Below, in pieces: positions 25,714 through 35,357 of a DNA stretch of 64,000 nt (the first letter of the stretch is position 1; each line of letters begins with the position of its first letter). The stretch covers positions 62,001 to 126,000 of the forward strand of contig NZ_CP069358.1 in assembly GCF_016864375.1 (NCBI RefSeq). Direction: 5' to 3'. The notes below the pieces were generated by a model that was given only the letters and a program-made list of their open reading frames with translations, had not been told where the DNA came from and searched no databases. A program made the translations under genes and the position numbers. The DNA is from Microvirga sp. VF16. Lineage in GTDB: Bacteria > Pseudomonadota > Alphaproteobacteria > Rhizobiales > Beijerinckiaceae.

Positions 25714-26508
25714 TCAGGAACTCGGCTTCTTGGCGGCTGTACCTTTCTGCCGAGACTGTTTCTTGGTCGGGGCTTTGGTTTCCGGGAGCATGAGGCGGAC
25801 CCGCAATCCACCAGTCTCTAGCTGAGCGACCTCAAATGCTCCGGTCTTCCGCACGAGATCGCTGAGCTTGCGATAGCCGTAGGTGCGAGGGTCAAAGTCT
25901 GTTGCGATATTGAATAACCGCTTGCCCAACATCGCAAGGCTCACCCAGCCCTCCTCGCCTTCGATTTGGGACAAGGCTTTCTGGAGGAGCGGGACTGCGG
26001 CGCTCGGGGATTGTAGTGGCCTCACTGCTTTAGGTGTCTCTTCCCCAAGCGTGGGAGTCTCAGGAAGCAGGAGGTTTTCGGTGTAAATAAAGCGACGACA
26101 CGCCTGCCGGAAGCTCTCTGGTGTTTTCCGCTCCCCAAACCCGTAGACATCTAGTCCCTGCTCACGGATGCGGGATGCAAGGCGAGCAAAATCACTGTCG
26201 GAGGAGACGAGGCAGAACCCGTCAAATCGGCCGCTATGCAAGAGATCCATGGCATCGATCACCAGGGCGATATCCGACGCATTCTTGCCTGCTGTATAGG
26301 CGAACTGCTGCTGGGGAATAATGGCATGCTGCGCCAGGATATCGGCCCAAGGCTTCAGACGCTGGCCTGAAAAGTCGCCGTAGATACGGCGCACACTGGC
26401 CTCTCCGATCTTGGCAATTTCCTCAAAGAGCCTGCCTGCAATCTTGGCCGACGCATTGTCGGCGTCGATGAGGACGGCGAGACGGGTTGATCGGATTTCT
26501 GAGGCCAT
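25714..26508 (-). CDS. NYN (LabA-like) nuclease-fold protein with OST-HTH/LOTUS domain
   Basis: A 264-residue protein. Residues 10-145 form a PIN-like NYN domain with acidic positions LIDADNA, SDIALVIDAMDLL and SSDSDFARLA. The second half (LLQKALSQIEGEEGWVSLAM, RTYGYRKLSDLVRKTGAFEV) is an OST-HTH/LOTUS domain, an RNA-binding winged helix. A Lys-rich tail ends it. The combination suggests an RNA-processing enzyme, although targets are unknown. It is similar to widespread YacP/LabA-type proteins. It stands alone, converging with the GGDEF/EAL gene. Confidence 0.88.
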   Translation of the reverse strand: MASEIRSTRLAVLIDADNASAKIAGRLFEEIAKIGEASVRRIYGDFSGQRLKPWADILAQHAIIPQQQFAYTAGKNASDIALVIDAMDLLHSGRFDGFCLVSSDSDFARLASRIREQGLDVYGFGERKTPESFRQACRRFIYTENLLLPETPTLGEETPKAVRPLQSPSAAVPLLQKALSQIEGEEGWVSLAMLGKRLFNIATDFDPRTYGYRKLSDLVRKTGAFEVAQLETGGLRVRLMLPETKAPTKKQSRQKGTAAKKPSS

Positions 26509-26606
26509 AAGACTTCCGGGGAATGTGCGAGCCCATGAGATCTATGAAGCATCCGGCTGGCGCAGCGCCAGCCGCCCCGTTTCCTCACGGTACATTAAGG
26601 ACAGAC

Positions 26607-26825
26607 CTAGGCGACGCCGGAGAGTTCAACCTGATCTTTTGAAGTTGCAACCGAGTAGAACGCCTCCACCAGGCTTCCATCTTCCCGTTGATGAAGAAGA
26701 GCGATAGCATCACGAGCCCACAGACGGAACTCTTCTTTTATGATGTCCAGTTCGTTGTCCCATACTTTCCCATCGTGCACATTATCATAGAATGCGCGTG
26801 CGACGTGTTCAATTTGGTAGCCCAT
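26607..26825 (-). CDS. small hypothetical protein
   Basis: A 72-residue soluble, acidic protein (MGYQIEHVARAFYDNVHDGK, LDIIKEEFRLWARDAIALLH). GGGG six bases before the ATG is a weak ribosome binding site. Mainly helical. No family recognised. Confidence 0.5.
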   Translation of the reverse strand: MGYQIEHVARAFYDNVHDGKVWDNELDIIKEEFRLWARDAIALLHQREDGSLVEAFYSVATSKDQVELSGVA

Positions 26826-26941
26826 TTTGCCCCGCTTTAACTCTTTAGTTTCTTCCTGATTTCACTTTAGCTCGAGAGCGCCTTTGCCAAATACTTATTT
26901 TTTCTTGCACTCCACATTTGAGCATCAAGTAAGATCACGCT

Positions 26942-27142
26942 ATGGCTAAGGTTCCTGATTTGGCTATATATCAAAGTGGGTACATCGAAAGGGTCATTTC
27001 TAGGGCTTTAGCGAAGATGCGCCGTATCAGCCTGGACACGGCCCGGGGCGTCGGTGTCAGACGTTTGGGCCGCCCTTCAAAGCGTAACTTTAGGCCTGCC
27101 AAGGGAATCTGGATCACTGGCGCATCATCAGACATTGCCTAA
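26942..27142 (+). CDS. possible small basic protein
   Basis: A 66-residue reading frame (MAKVPDLAIYQSGYIERVIS, RRLGRPSKRNFRPAKGIWIT), basic and without transmembrane segments. No ribosome binding site of note. Placed between two real genes in an AT-richer area. Weak call. Confidence 0.3.
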   Translation: MAKVPDLAIYQSGYIERVISRALAKMRRISLDTARGVGVRRLGRPSKRNFRPAKGIWITGASSDIA

Positions 27143-27163
27143 GGCTGCCTAAAAACCAAGAAA

Positions 27164-27185
27164 CTCACTCCCTTCAGGGTGCGAG
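27164..27185. repeat. imperfect TTCA-loop hairpin
   Basis: CTCACTCCC - TTCA - GGGTGCGAG, a 9-position stem with two mismatches. It has the same loop and layout as the IS200/IS605-type hairpins but no tnpB beside it. Confidence 0.4.
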
Positions 27186-27308
27186 AGTATCGTCCTAAAG
27201 AACAAGCTGCAGTAAGCCAGGCTTGTCCCCGACGTTCTAGGAAGGCAGTCTTGCGATTCCCTGCGAGCCTGTTAAGACTCTGTTCGTTCCGTCTTGTTGG
27301 GACCAACA

Positions 27309-28055
27309 ATGTATTTAGTCGACCAGAACGAAGCACAGGGCGGGGGCGCCTCTCACGACAGCAACGGTGTTGCCACTGTCATCGCCTGCAAAAGTTCCGT
27401 GTTCCGCGCGGGCCTCCGGCAGATGCTGTCGGGCTCCCGCTTCCTGGTTCTCGACGAAGCGTTCGACGGCCGTTCAGGCCTGCCCTCCCCTCCGGAGACC
27501 ATGCCGGTGCTGGCGATGGTTGACGCGGACTGTTACTCAGCCACCATCTCCGAGATTGTCGCTCAGTTGAAGGCGCAATGCCCGCGCGCGCGGATTGCTG
27601 TGCTGGCGGAGCGGTTTGAACCGGCTTCCGTTCAGCAGGCCCACAGCGCCGGCGCCAACGGCTTCCTGTCGACATCCGTGAGCGCCGAAGTGCTCGTCGC
27701 ATCGCTTCAGTTGCTAATACTAGGCGAAACGCTCTTCCCGGCTGACATGGTCGTTGCCATGATGGGCAGCCTCGAGCACAACCCAAAACACCAACCCAGC
27801 GGACAGGCTGCAACCGGAAGGGTGCAAGGCCCGAACCCGACCAGCGAGTTCTCCAATCGCGAACTGGAGATCCTACGGGGCTTGCGGGACGGTGCACCCA
27901 ACAAAGCGATTGCGCGCAAACTCGATGTCGCCGAAGTAACGGTCAAACTGCACGTCAAAGCGCTGCTGAAGAAGATTGGCGCGGAAAATCGCACCCGAGC
28001 CGCGATCTGGGCCTCAGAGTACCTCAGTCAGAACGACGAAGATTCAACGTCGTAG
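27309..28055 (+). CDS. LuxR/NarL-type transcription factor with degenerate receiver
   Basis: From the ATG at 27309 (MYLVDQNEA) this is 248 residues. The first 150 form a receiver-like fold, but key residues are weak: only AMVDAD in the phospho-Asp area, and the usual GFLLKD lysine motif reads GFLSTS. The C-terminal LuxR helix-turn-helix is intact (FSNRELEILRGLRDGAPNKA, VAEVTVKLHVKALLKKIGAE). It is probably a phosphorylation-independent or otherwise modified regulator. Genes of this type are common in Methylobacteriaceae. Targets unknown. Confidence 0.85.
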   Translation: MYLVDQNEAQGGGASHDSNGVATVIACKSSVFRAGLRQMLSGSRFLVLDEAFDGRSGLPSPPETMPVLAMVDADCYSATISEIVAQLKAQCPRARIAVLAERFEPASVQQAHSAGANGFLSTSVSAEVLVASLQLLILGETLFPADMVVAMMGSLEHNPKHQPSGQAATGRVQGPNPTSEFSNRELEILRGLRDGAPNKAIARKLDVAEVTVKLHVKALLKKIGAENRTRAAIWASEYLSQNDEDSTS

Positions 28056-28096
28056 ACTGCCGCTCACGCGCGTCGAGCAGTCTTGCTCGTTTGGAT

Positions 28097-28252
28097 ATGG
28101 CGGCGTCGACGGAATCCGCCGAAAGCCTCATCGCCGTCGGAAGTGGCAGGGACGAAATGCACAGGCGCTTCGCGGCTGGGGAGACGGATATGGCGATTGC
28201 GAAGGCGATGAGGTTTTCAATTAAATCAGTCTGCAACTGGAGCCGGATATAG
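28097..28252 (+). CDS. 51-residue HTH-like small protein
   Basis: The frame reads MAASTESAESLIAVGSGRDE then MHRRFAAGETDMAIAKAMRF, SIKSVCNWSRI. The second half has the spacing of a helix-turn-helix (GETDMAIAKAMRFSIKSVCN W). It lies between the LuxR-type regulator and the nuclease gene, same direction. No strong ribosome binding site, so moderate confidence. Confidence 0.4.
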   Translation: MAASTESAESLIAVGSGRDEMHRRFAAGETDMAIAKAMRFSIKSVCNWSRI

Positions 28253-28274
28253 CTCAAGAAGGGCCGTTGACTGA

Positions 28275-29171
28275 ATGGATGAACCTCGACGACCGAGCCA
28301 CAGTGGAACCTATAGGCCTAACAGGTTCCATCCTCGCCAGGCGTACTCTGGCTACCGCGGACGCCGCTGGCGGCGTCCCTTGGGACTGACCCCAAACCAG
28401 TTCGAGCTGCTGATTGTGCTTATGCTCGTCCTCGTCGCTGTGGTGGCGAAGTCCGTCCCCAAGTTTTCGCTCAAACTGGATGAACCCCTGGAGTTTGTGG
28501 GGCTCGGGGCCGTCGTGCTGGCACTGATCTGGGGGATGTACGTCCTCGGGAAACGTATTTGGCGGTCTGCGTTCAGAACCCGCAAACGAGCGTCGTTCAC
28601 GATTGCCGCCTCTGGACCTTGGGAACAGAGGCAGGGCTCGGCATCGGGCAAAGTGTTGGGTTTTGAACTCCGGCCAGGAAACGGGGCCAAGGCGTGGTCC
28701 CACAGGGGGCAGCTGTCGACCGTCTGGTTGGTCGTGGTGGGTCTGGTCGGCGGTGCGGTTGCCGGAGGCTTGGCGTTCAAGTTTCTCCCCCACTTCGAAG
28801 TCCGCTCGGGCGCCGTTGCCTCCTCTGTCAGCTTTCGACTGTGCGGCTCGTCGGCTGCAGAGAACTGCGTGGTCGACGGCGATACCATTCATTGGGGTGG
28901 GATCAAGATCAGGCTGGCCGACATTGATACCCCTGAGATCTCCAGCCCGAAGTGCTCTTCTGAGCTGGCACTTGGTCAGAAGGCAAAACTCCGGCTGCTA
29001 GACCTTCTGAATGCCGGCCCGTTTGAGGTGGCCGCCACTGGCGGACGTGATGAGGACGTTTATGGGCGCAAACTCCGCCTCATTACGCGTGACGGGCGAT
29101 CATTGGGCAATGTGCTGATTGCCGAGGGCTTGGCCCGGCGTTGGGATGGGGCTCGACGGAGTTGGTGTTAG
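28275..29171 (+). CDS. membrane-anchored thermonuclease (SNase)-like protein
   Basis: A 298-residue protein. The basic N-terminus is followed by transmembrane segments at about 44-58 (LLIVLMLVLVAVVA), 75-92 (FVGLGAVVLALIWGMYVLG) and 148-170 (TVWLVVVGLVGGAVAGGLAF). Residues about 195-298 form a staphylococcal nuclease-like domain: CVVDGDTIHWGGIKIRLADI, DTPEI and VYGRKLRLI, which keep the Asp, Arg and second Arg of the active site. The nuclease therefore likely sits on the outer face of the inner membrane. The domain is slightly short at its end. It may be used in DNA uptake or turnover. Confidence 0.82.
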   Translation: MDEPRRPSHSGTYRPNRFHPRQAYSGYRGRRWRRPLGLTPNQFELLIVLMLVLVAVVAKSVPKFSLKLDEPLEFVGLGAVVLALIWGMYVLGKRIWRSAFRTRKRASFTIAASGPWEQRQGSASGKVLGFELRPGNGAKAWSHRGQLSTVWLVVVGLVGGAVAGGLAFKFLPHFEVRSGAVASSVSFRLCGSSAAENCVVDGDTIHWGGIKIRLADIDTPEISSPKCSSELALGQKAKLRLLDLLNAGPFEVAATGGRDEDVYGRKLRLITRDGRSLGNVLIAEGLARRWDGARRSWC

Positions 29172-29875
29172 CCTTAATAAAACGCCCCAGCTGAGGGAGT
29201 CGCAGATCCTCAGCCAGTGCATCCTCCACGCTCCGGGCAATGGAGCGCGGTCGGGCTGATACCCAACGCGCCCGGCCTAGGCGTCCTGCTACAGCCGAGG
29301 TAAACAATCCGTGGACGCCAGAAATGCGTGATACTGACATTATGAAACCCGAAGCCTCGCGGGTACGAGGAGAGACACAGGGGCTGGCGCGGCTCGAGCC
29401 GGTACCACTATCATCCTGCGCTTGATCCCTGGGAGTATAGGCGCAACGCCGTTTGAAGCTCGCGAAGAGCTTCGATCAGGTGGTCTCGCAGGTGATAGCA
29501 GCACCTGCGTTGCGGCCCTCGTATGGTCCCGAGAGACTGCTCCTCTATCACGCCTGTGAGCTTTACTGAAGGCATACCCCCGCCGCTATGAGTGGGAGTC
29601 AGTCAGCTGTGATCTCTCAATCACGACCTGTCCCACATGCCTGATGAGGCGATCTCTGCCAATCAGACGCATGCCAGCCGCTTCCTCTCCATTACGCAAG
29701 CAACTCGGCCCAAGTCAGGTCCGGTCCAGCCTTGATCCGCGTGAGATCCAGCGGCACGGGGCTTCAGCACTCCGCTGGTTTATGCGTGACACCAGTCACC
29801 CACTCTGTCGGAGCCCAGTAAACTCTCGTGTGTCCCACCAAGGACTGGACGACAGCAGGTGTGGTGTTGCGGTAG
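29172..29875. other. gene-free region of about 700 bases
   Basis: No reading frame with convincing composition, ribosome binding site or family match. No obvious repeat. Confidence 0.4.
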
Positions 29876-30313
29876 CTATTCTCCGGTTCCAGCCTTTGTT
29901 TCAGTGACGGGTACAGCGCTTTCGATGGCCACCCATCCCACATCAGGTCGGGGACGTGGCACTAGGTAGGCGCGGCCGTCTTCAATTTGTGTGACCTGAC
30001 AGGAGATCGCCCTTTTCTCTCCCGGAGGCCGGTAAACAACGATGGTGCCAACCTCAAGTTTATCATCGGGAGAGCGAGTTGAGTTGTCGCTGATAGTGTT
30101 GTCTTCCAATCCAGCGCTCACAGATGTGGCTGTGTCAGTCGCTTGCTTGCTGGCCCTCAGTCGATCCAGAGCTGCAATCGCAACCCGAGCCCGGTCCCGG
30201 TAGCGCTCGCCCACATCCCTCAACAGGCCGCCTGTGGTACGCCCTGGATACCACGACGTACCCCCGACTTTGGCCAACTCTTGCGCCACATGGTCGATCT
30301 CTTCCTCGGTCAT
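29876..30313 (-). CDS. hypothetical protein
   Basis: Starting at the ATG at 30313 (GAGGGCGAGAA upstream) it has 145 residues; the longer frame to 30454 adds unlikely residues. The N-terminal half is helical (MTEEEIDHVAQELAKVGGTS, YRDRARVAIAALDRLRAS). The C-terminal half is beta-rich (VGTIVVYRPPGEKRAISCQV, RAYLVPRPRPDVGWVAIE) and looks like a small barrel. It resembles phage-related or general hypothetical proteins of Hyphomicrobiales but I cannot name the family. Confidence 0.55.
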   Translation of the reverse strand: MTEEEIDHVAQELAKVGGTSWYPGRTTGGLLRDVGERYRDRARVAIAALDRLRASKQATDTATSVSAGLEDNTISDNSTRSPDDKLEVGTIVVYRPPGEKRAISCQVTQIEDGRAYLVPRPRPDVGWVAIESAVPVTETKAGTGE

Positions 30314-30651
30314 TTCTCGCCCTCTGTTGTACAGGCTCCTATTGCTCAACTGCGGCCTAGATACAAGGGTTATGCTCAACGAGACAAAGCGACATTGCGC
30401 TCCTACAGTGAAATGTGGGGATGGGGATATATTTGGCTGTTTACCCCAGCACATCGTTCATCGATCAACGCGGAGAGGTAGACGTCATTGCGATGCAGTC
30501 ATATCAATGCCTGAGCGCGTTCGGCCAAGCGCGAAGTGAGATGTCGTGCTCCTCTCATAGGGCATTTTGCACTGAATCTCTTGAGAAGAGCCCCCTCAGT
30601 TGCTGAGCCCATCAAACCTTGCTCTCACGCCTACAGGCATAAGGCACTTTA
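30314..30651. other. gene-free region up to the IS left end
   Basis: No supported coding sequence. ACTTTA at 30646-30651 is the left copy of the IS target duplication. Confidence 0.4.
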
Positions 30652-32189
30652 GTCGTCCGTGAAGAATCCCGATCTCATTGAGACGATTAGGATATCAAGC
30701 GCATTATCGCCTTCGATTTTGCAAGATTGCAGGGCGACAGCGGTGAATTTCCTGCGTTTTCCGTTGCCGCTCCGGCTCGGGGTCTGATTCAATCGGGAGC
30801 ACTCCACCCGGCCGGAGATGCTCATGTCGACCCCACGAGACGAGCGCCAGAAAGACCTGTTCCGCCCCGCCCTGGACAGCATCATCGACCTGAAGCATCC
30901 GCTGGTGCTGCTGGCCCAGCGCATCGACTGGACTTTCCTCGAGCGCCGGCTCGGCGGCGTCTACAAGCCAGGAGCCGGCCAGCCGCCCTTGCCGGTGCAA
31001 TTGATCGCCGGCCTGATGATCCTCAAGCACATGGAGAGCTTGTCCGACGAGGCGCTGTGCGCCCGCTTTCTCGACAGCCCCTATGTGCAGTTCTTCTGCG
31101 GTGAGGTCAGCTTCCGCCATGATCTGCCGTTCGACCGCTCATCCTTGACGCGCTGGCGTCAGCGGCTGGGCGAGGAGCATCTGACCGCCCTGCTGCAGGA
31201 GAGCCTCTCCGTGGCGCACCAGAGTGGCGCTCTGGCCACCAGGGATCTCGAGCGGGTCGCCGTCGACACCACGGTTCAGCCCAAGGCGATCGCTTATCCC
31301 ACCGATGCCCGCCTGATGCACCGGGCCCTGATCAAGCTTGTGGATCTCGCCCGCAAGTGCGGTGTCCGGCTGCGGCAGAGCTATCGCCGGGTGGCCAAAC
31401 ACGCCCTGATCCGGATCGGCCGCTATCAGCATGCGCATCAATTCAAGCGGGCGAACCGCGAGCTGCGGTTTCTGCGTGCCCGGCTCGGGCGGGTGATCCG
31501 GGACGTGCGCCGCAAGATCCACGGCGATGCGGCCCTGGAGGAGCGCTTTGAGCCGCTGCTTTCCCTGGCGATCAGGGTTCGGCAGCAGACCCAGCGCCAG
31601 CGCGGGCCCAAGGTCTACGCCCTGCATGCACCGGAGGTGGAGTGCATCGGCAAGGGCAAAGCCCGGACACCCTATGAGTTCGGCTGCAAGGTCAGCATCG
31701 CCACTCCGGTGACACAGCCCAAGGGCGGTCAGTTCGTGCTGCATGCCCGGGCCTTGCACGGCAATCCGTATGACGGCCACACGCTGGCGGCCGTGGTCGC
31801 CGATGTGGCGGCGACGACCGGGATTGAAGTCAGACGAACCCATGTGGACAAGGGCTATCGCGGGCACAACCACCCGAACCGCTTCCAGGTGTGGATCTCA
31901 GGCCAGGTGCGCCGGACAACAGCCGCCCTGCGGCGTGAGATGAAGCGGCGTGCGGCGATCGAGCCGGTGATCGGGCACTTGAAAGCCGAGCACCGGATGG
32001 GGCGCAACTATCTGAAAGGTCGTGACGGCGACCGCATCAATGCCATTCTGCAGCCGTTGGATACAACTTCTCGCTCCTGCTGCGGTGCCTAGCGGCCCTG
32101 TTGTGCGCCCTTACTCTGTTGCTCGTCGGCTTTGCTCCATCGCCTCAACGGGCGTGACTCAAGCTACCAAACAATTCTTCACGGACGAC
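30652..32189 (+). mobile_element. IS5-superfamily insertion sequence (1538 bp) with 6-bp target duplication
   Basis: Inverted repeats GTCGTCCGTGAAGAAT at 30652 and ATTCTTCACGGACGAC ending at 32189 are perfect over 16 bases. ACTTTA flanks both sides (30646-30651 and 32190-32195). It is the cleanest element boundary in the window. Confidence 0.92.
30818..32092 (+). pseudogene. IS5-superfamily DDE transposase with C-terminal frameshift
   Basis: A 424-residue transposase of the DDE_Tnp_1 type: ERVAVDTTVQPKAIAYPTDA (Asp), HVDKGYRGHNHPN (Asp), RRAAIEPVIGHLKAEHRMGR (Glu). Compared with its relative at 17386-18732, the end breaks off after NAILQPLD. The expected tail GYNFSLLLRCLAALLCALTL continues in another frame from 32056 to a stop at 32157. 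A small indel near 32050 thus replaces about the last 33 residues. The catalytic core is complete, so activity cannot be excluded. Confidence 0.85.
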
Positions 32190-32648
32190 ACTTTACCCAA
32201 GGTCTCGGAGACGGGATGCTTTGCGATCAAGGTCCGCGTCGCTCTCTGCTCAACGGACCGCGCCGTATTGAGCCCTGCGCAGAAAGGCCACAGACCGACG
32301 TGACGTCTCTGCTATAAGCTGGTGTGATGCCTCCCCAGCGTGAACGCTGGTGCTTCCGGACCATTTCGGGATTAGGTAGCAAACGCCACCAGCAACTTCG
32401 GATCTCGATCCTTATGTTCAGCATGTTGGTCCAGATCTCGAAGCGGGCATGAGGCGGTGCGAGGCCGGCGAAACCTAAGTAGATCGCCCGGGAAGGGCGG
32501 ACCCCTTCCTATCACCGATCATCGCCTTCGAAGTTGCTCAGGGAATAGGATCGACGAACTAAGGCTGGGTTTTCCCTTTGCAGACCTTCCCTTGCGCAAG
32601 GCACCGCACAGCCGTGACTGCCGAGCCCTTGCCCAGCTTCGGGATTGG

Positions 32649-33032
32649 TCACATGCACGCCTTGACCGTGTCGCTCAAAAAGCACGCCAGTCCATCGGAC
32701 TTGAGTTTTCCAAGATCGGAACGCGTCCATTTCTCTCCGGTGGTCCCACTCCAATGGAGATAGGCTTCGTTGCCCGCTGTGTAATTCATCTGCACGTAGC
32801 AGCTCTCATCCTCCAGTTGCAATGACCCCAATGTCTCTGTTCCGACGGGTCGGGATCTCTTCATCGTGCATTCGCCATCGATGTAGCGTTCACCGTCAAC
32901 CTCGAAGAGGCATATGACCCGGAGACGATGTAGCGGCTCATGTATAGGAGGATCGGCGACAGCAGCACTTGTGCCGATACCAGCAAATGAAAGAAGGGCC
33001 AGGAGGCTTGTCCGAGGGAGGCTTATCGTCAT
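32649..33032 (-). CDS. small secreted protein
   Basis: From the ATG at 33032 it has 127 residues with a signal peptide (MTISLPRTSLLALLSFAGIG, TSAAVADPP; cleavage near residue 27). The mature part has four Cys residues (RVICLFEVDG, GECTMKRS, ESCYVQMN, DGLACFLSD) that may form disulfides in the periplasm, and a YLHWSGTTGEKWTRSDLGKL segment. No named family recognised. The start was chosen because the signal peptide begins there; the longer frame to 33098 is less likely. Confidence 0.6.
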   Translation of the reverse strand: MTISLPRTSLLALLSFAGIGTSAAVADPPIHEPLHRLRVICLFEVDGERYIDGECTMKRSRPVGTETLGSLQLEDESCYVQMNYTAGNEAYLHWSGTTGEKWTRSDLGKLKSDGLACFLSDTVKACM

Positions 33033-33200
33033 GAGACAATCGTGAACCGTAACTATGTTGAAGTTCCTTAGGTAACTTGTCCCAAGCGAAGACCACAACT
33101 GCGATTGGTGGCTTTTGCTGCCGAATGTCGCATTTCTCGCCCGTCGTTTTGTCCATTGATGCCCGTCTGTGCCCCGTCGGGCGAATACCGCTGAGGTCTA

Positions 33201-33434
33201 TCAGGGCCAAGGCAGAAGATAACCAAGGGCCGTAGCGTCGTCCCATCGGAGCCTTGGCCATTCGAAAATCCATGCCAGGAGAGAGCACAAGCTGACGGAG
33301 CCTAGGCAGGTGAGAAGGCCAACGATCAAGCCTAACGCGACATGCTCGGAGGCCATTCCAGTTCCAACTCCCAAGCCTGCGGACAGCAATCCGATGCCGA
33401 GGGAGATCAAGGTTGCAGCTTTCGGTGCCTTCAT
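33201..33434 (-). CDS. small two-pass membrane protein
   Basis: A 77-residue protein: MKAPKAATLISLGIGLLSAG and VALGLIVGLLTCLGSVSLCS form two transmembrane segments, followed by WIFEWPRLRWDDA and a short end. GGAGG lies eight bases before the ATG. It could be a small channel-like or stress protein, but no family is recognised. Confidence 0.55.
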   Translation of the reverse strand: MKAPKAATLISLGIGLLSAGLGVGTGMASEHVALGLIVGLLTCLGSVSLCSLLAWIFEWPRLRWDDATALGYLLPWP

Positions 33435-34094
33435 GGTGAATACCTCCGTTTTGAATATAATCCCTCCTATTGGCCAGGGAACTCCATGACGGTAACTGGG
33501 CGAGAAAGGATGGAGCTCCGTTACTGTTTCCTGAAGGAAATGGGCACCAAGGAGTGACAGGGATAGTCTCTTTCAGTTGAAGAACTCCCAACTGGATCAA
33601 AACTTAAGGCCCAACTTGGTGGCGTTTGCTACCGAATGCCGGATGTTGGCGGCCTTCCAGAATTTTGTGGACGGATTGAACGCCGCACCAACCGCTTGAC
33701 GCAGGATGGTTGTGCCGCCGCATCCTCGATCCAGCCGAGCGAGGCCCGCGAGCCTAAAAGAGCTCAGGAATCCTCTGACGATCGGTTCAAGCAAAGCTCA
33801 CCGCGAGCCCTGCGGTGAATGACCAGCGCCTGCGGTTGCGGCCGACAGCTATGCGTATGGCAGTTTCTTATCCCAAGTGAACCGGCGCAAGACGGATGAC
33901 TGATCGATCTAATCTGATTTCCTATCCCACAGGATAGACCGCATATCTTCTGGGATAATCCTCGATCCCAGAGGACTGGGTCTATATCCCTACGCAGCCA
34001 TCGGCTCTCGCCTTCCAAATGTTATGCGTTGAGGCAGCACCGCGATCGAGCATGACGCGGCAATGTATTCCCAAAGAAAATAGCGGGGGCGACC
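33435..34094. other. gene-free region with repeat and IS-end traces
   Basis: A copy of a dispersed 25-base repeat (GGTGGCGTTTGCTACCGAAT at about 33616) and a TGTGGACGGATTGA stretch at about 33672 that equals the inner part of the IS427-type left end (8791) are present. No gene is supported. Confidence 0.4.
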
Positions 34095-35000
34095 GTGGCA
34101 GATACCAGAACCTTCACTCATACCTATGACGTCAGATTCAATGGCACCACTTACACTGTTGAGCAGAAAGACGGTGGATCAGCTACAATTAGCGACAACC
34201 TCGGGTCTGACAGCGCTTTGACCCTGGGTGAAGTCACTGGAGATCAATTTACCTACAACAGCGCGACGTACACCTATGTTGGTGCAGTCGGTAATGGGTT
34301 TATTGCCTCAACAGTTAATCCTAAAAATAATAATACAGAGTATGTACTCTTTACCAGCGATTCGACTGCAAAGAATACAACAGTTGTTCCGCAGCCAGGC
34401 ACTTCAACGGTCATCTGCTTCCTACCGGGCACACAGATCACAACGGCCCAAGGCCAAGTGCCCATCGAGACATTGAAGCGCGGTGACTTGGTCCAGACCG
34501 CCGACGGACGCACTGTACCGGTGCGGTGGATTGGCCGTCAGACCGTTTCAACGTTCTTTGCCGACCCGCTGCGGGTTCTGCCGATCTGCATCAAGGCAGG
34601 CGCTCTGGCCGAAAACGTACCCTCACGCGATCTCTACGTCTCGCCCGATCATGCCATCCTGATCGACGACATCCTGGTTCATGCCAGCGCGCTGGTGAAC
34701 GGCACCTCGATTGTGCGCGCTCCCGCCCCGGCCCAGACCTTCACCTACTACCACGTCGAGCTCGCCGACCACTCACTGCTGCTGGCCGACAATGTCCCGG
34801 CCGAAAGCTTCATCGACAACGTCGACCGGATGGCCTTTGACAACTGGGACGAGCACGAGGCTTTGGACGAGACGGCACCGCTGGTCGAGATGGCCTACCC
34901 GCGCGCCAAAGCGGCCCGCCAGGTTCCGGTAGCTATCCGCGAGCGCCTCGCGGCCCGAGGCCAGGGGCTGTTCGGTGCCGTTGCGACACGAGCTGCGTAA
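34095..35000 (+). CDS. Hint-domain protein (intein/hedgehog-like autoprocessing fold)
   Basis: A 301-residue protein starting with GTG (GCGGGGG upstream). Residues 1-105 are Thr/Asn-rich beta structure (TYDVRFNGTTYTVEQKDGGS). From about residue 106 a Hint domain begins with the splice-type Cys in VICFLPGTQITTAQGQVPIE, and continues with LKRGDLVQTADGRTVPVRWI, RDLYVSPDHAILID and YYHVELADHSLLLADNVPAE. Such Hint proteins occur in Methylobacteriaceae and Acetobacteraceae; the Cys could drive self-cleavage. The last 50 residues are helical and acidic. No signal peptide seen. The role is unknown. Confidence 0.85.
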   Translation: MADTRTFTHTYDVRFNGTTYTVEQKDGGSATISDNLGSDSALTLGEVTGDQFTYNSATYTYVGAVGNGFIASTVNPKNNNTEYVLFTSDSTAKNTTVVPQPGTSTVICFLPGTQITTAQGQVPIETLKRGDLVQTADGRTVPVRWIGRQTVSTFFADPLRVLPICIKAGALAENVPSRDLYVSPDHAILIDDILVHASALVNGTSIVRAPAPAQTFTYYHVELADHSLLLADNVPAESFIDNVDRMAFDNWDEHEALDETAPLVEMAYPRAKAARQVPVAIRERLAARGQGLFGAVATRAA

Positions 35001-35357
35001 TCCATCCGCAGCGCGATAACAACAGGGGAAGTGGACCGGCGGGCGGGTTCACTCCCCGTTACCCAACAGGTGTCTCTCCGTCGGTCATGGTCGCCTGTCC
35101 GGCATCCACAGGCGTTCCGCACACGTGATCCACGTCGTGTAAACCCGCTTCAGCCTTGCAACGCACAGCCATAGATCCTGTAGCGTCAGTTTGGCAGAAC
35201 GAGGTCAGAACACGAGTACCGGGCCAGAGCACGACTATCGCCCTCGGTCAGCCACCGCCTCTTCACGCGCTTCTGCAACGGCGGCGGCTCGCATGCCGCG
35301 GCGGCGGCAAGAAGCGTCATTCCATCAAATCGATGAGGATCCGGGACAAGGCGGGCG
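35001..35357. other. gene-free region
   Basis: About 360 bases with no supported gene, terminator or repeat. Confidence 0.4.
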
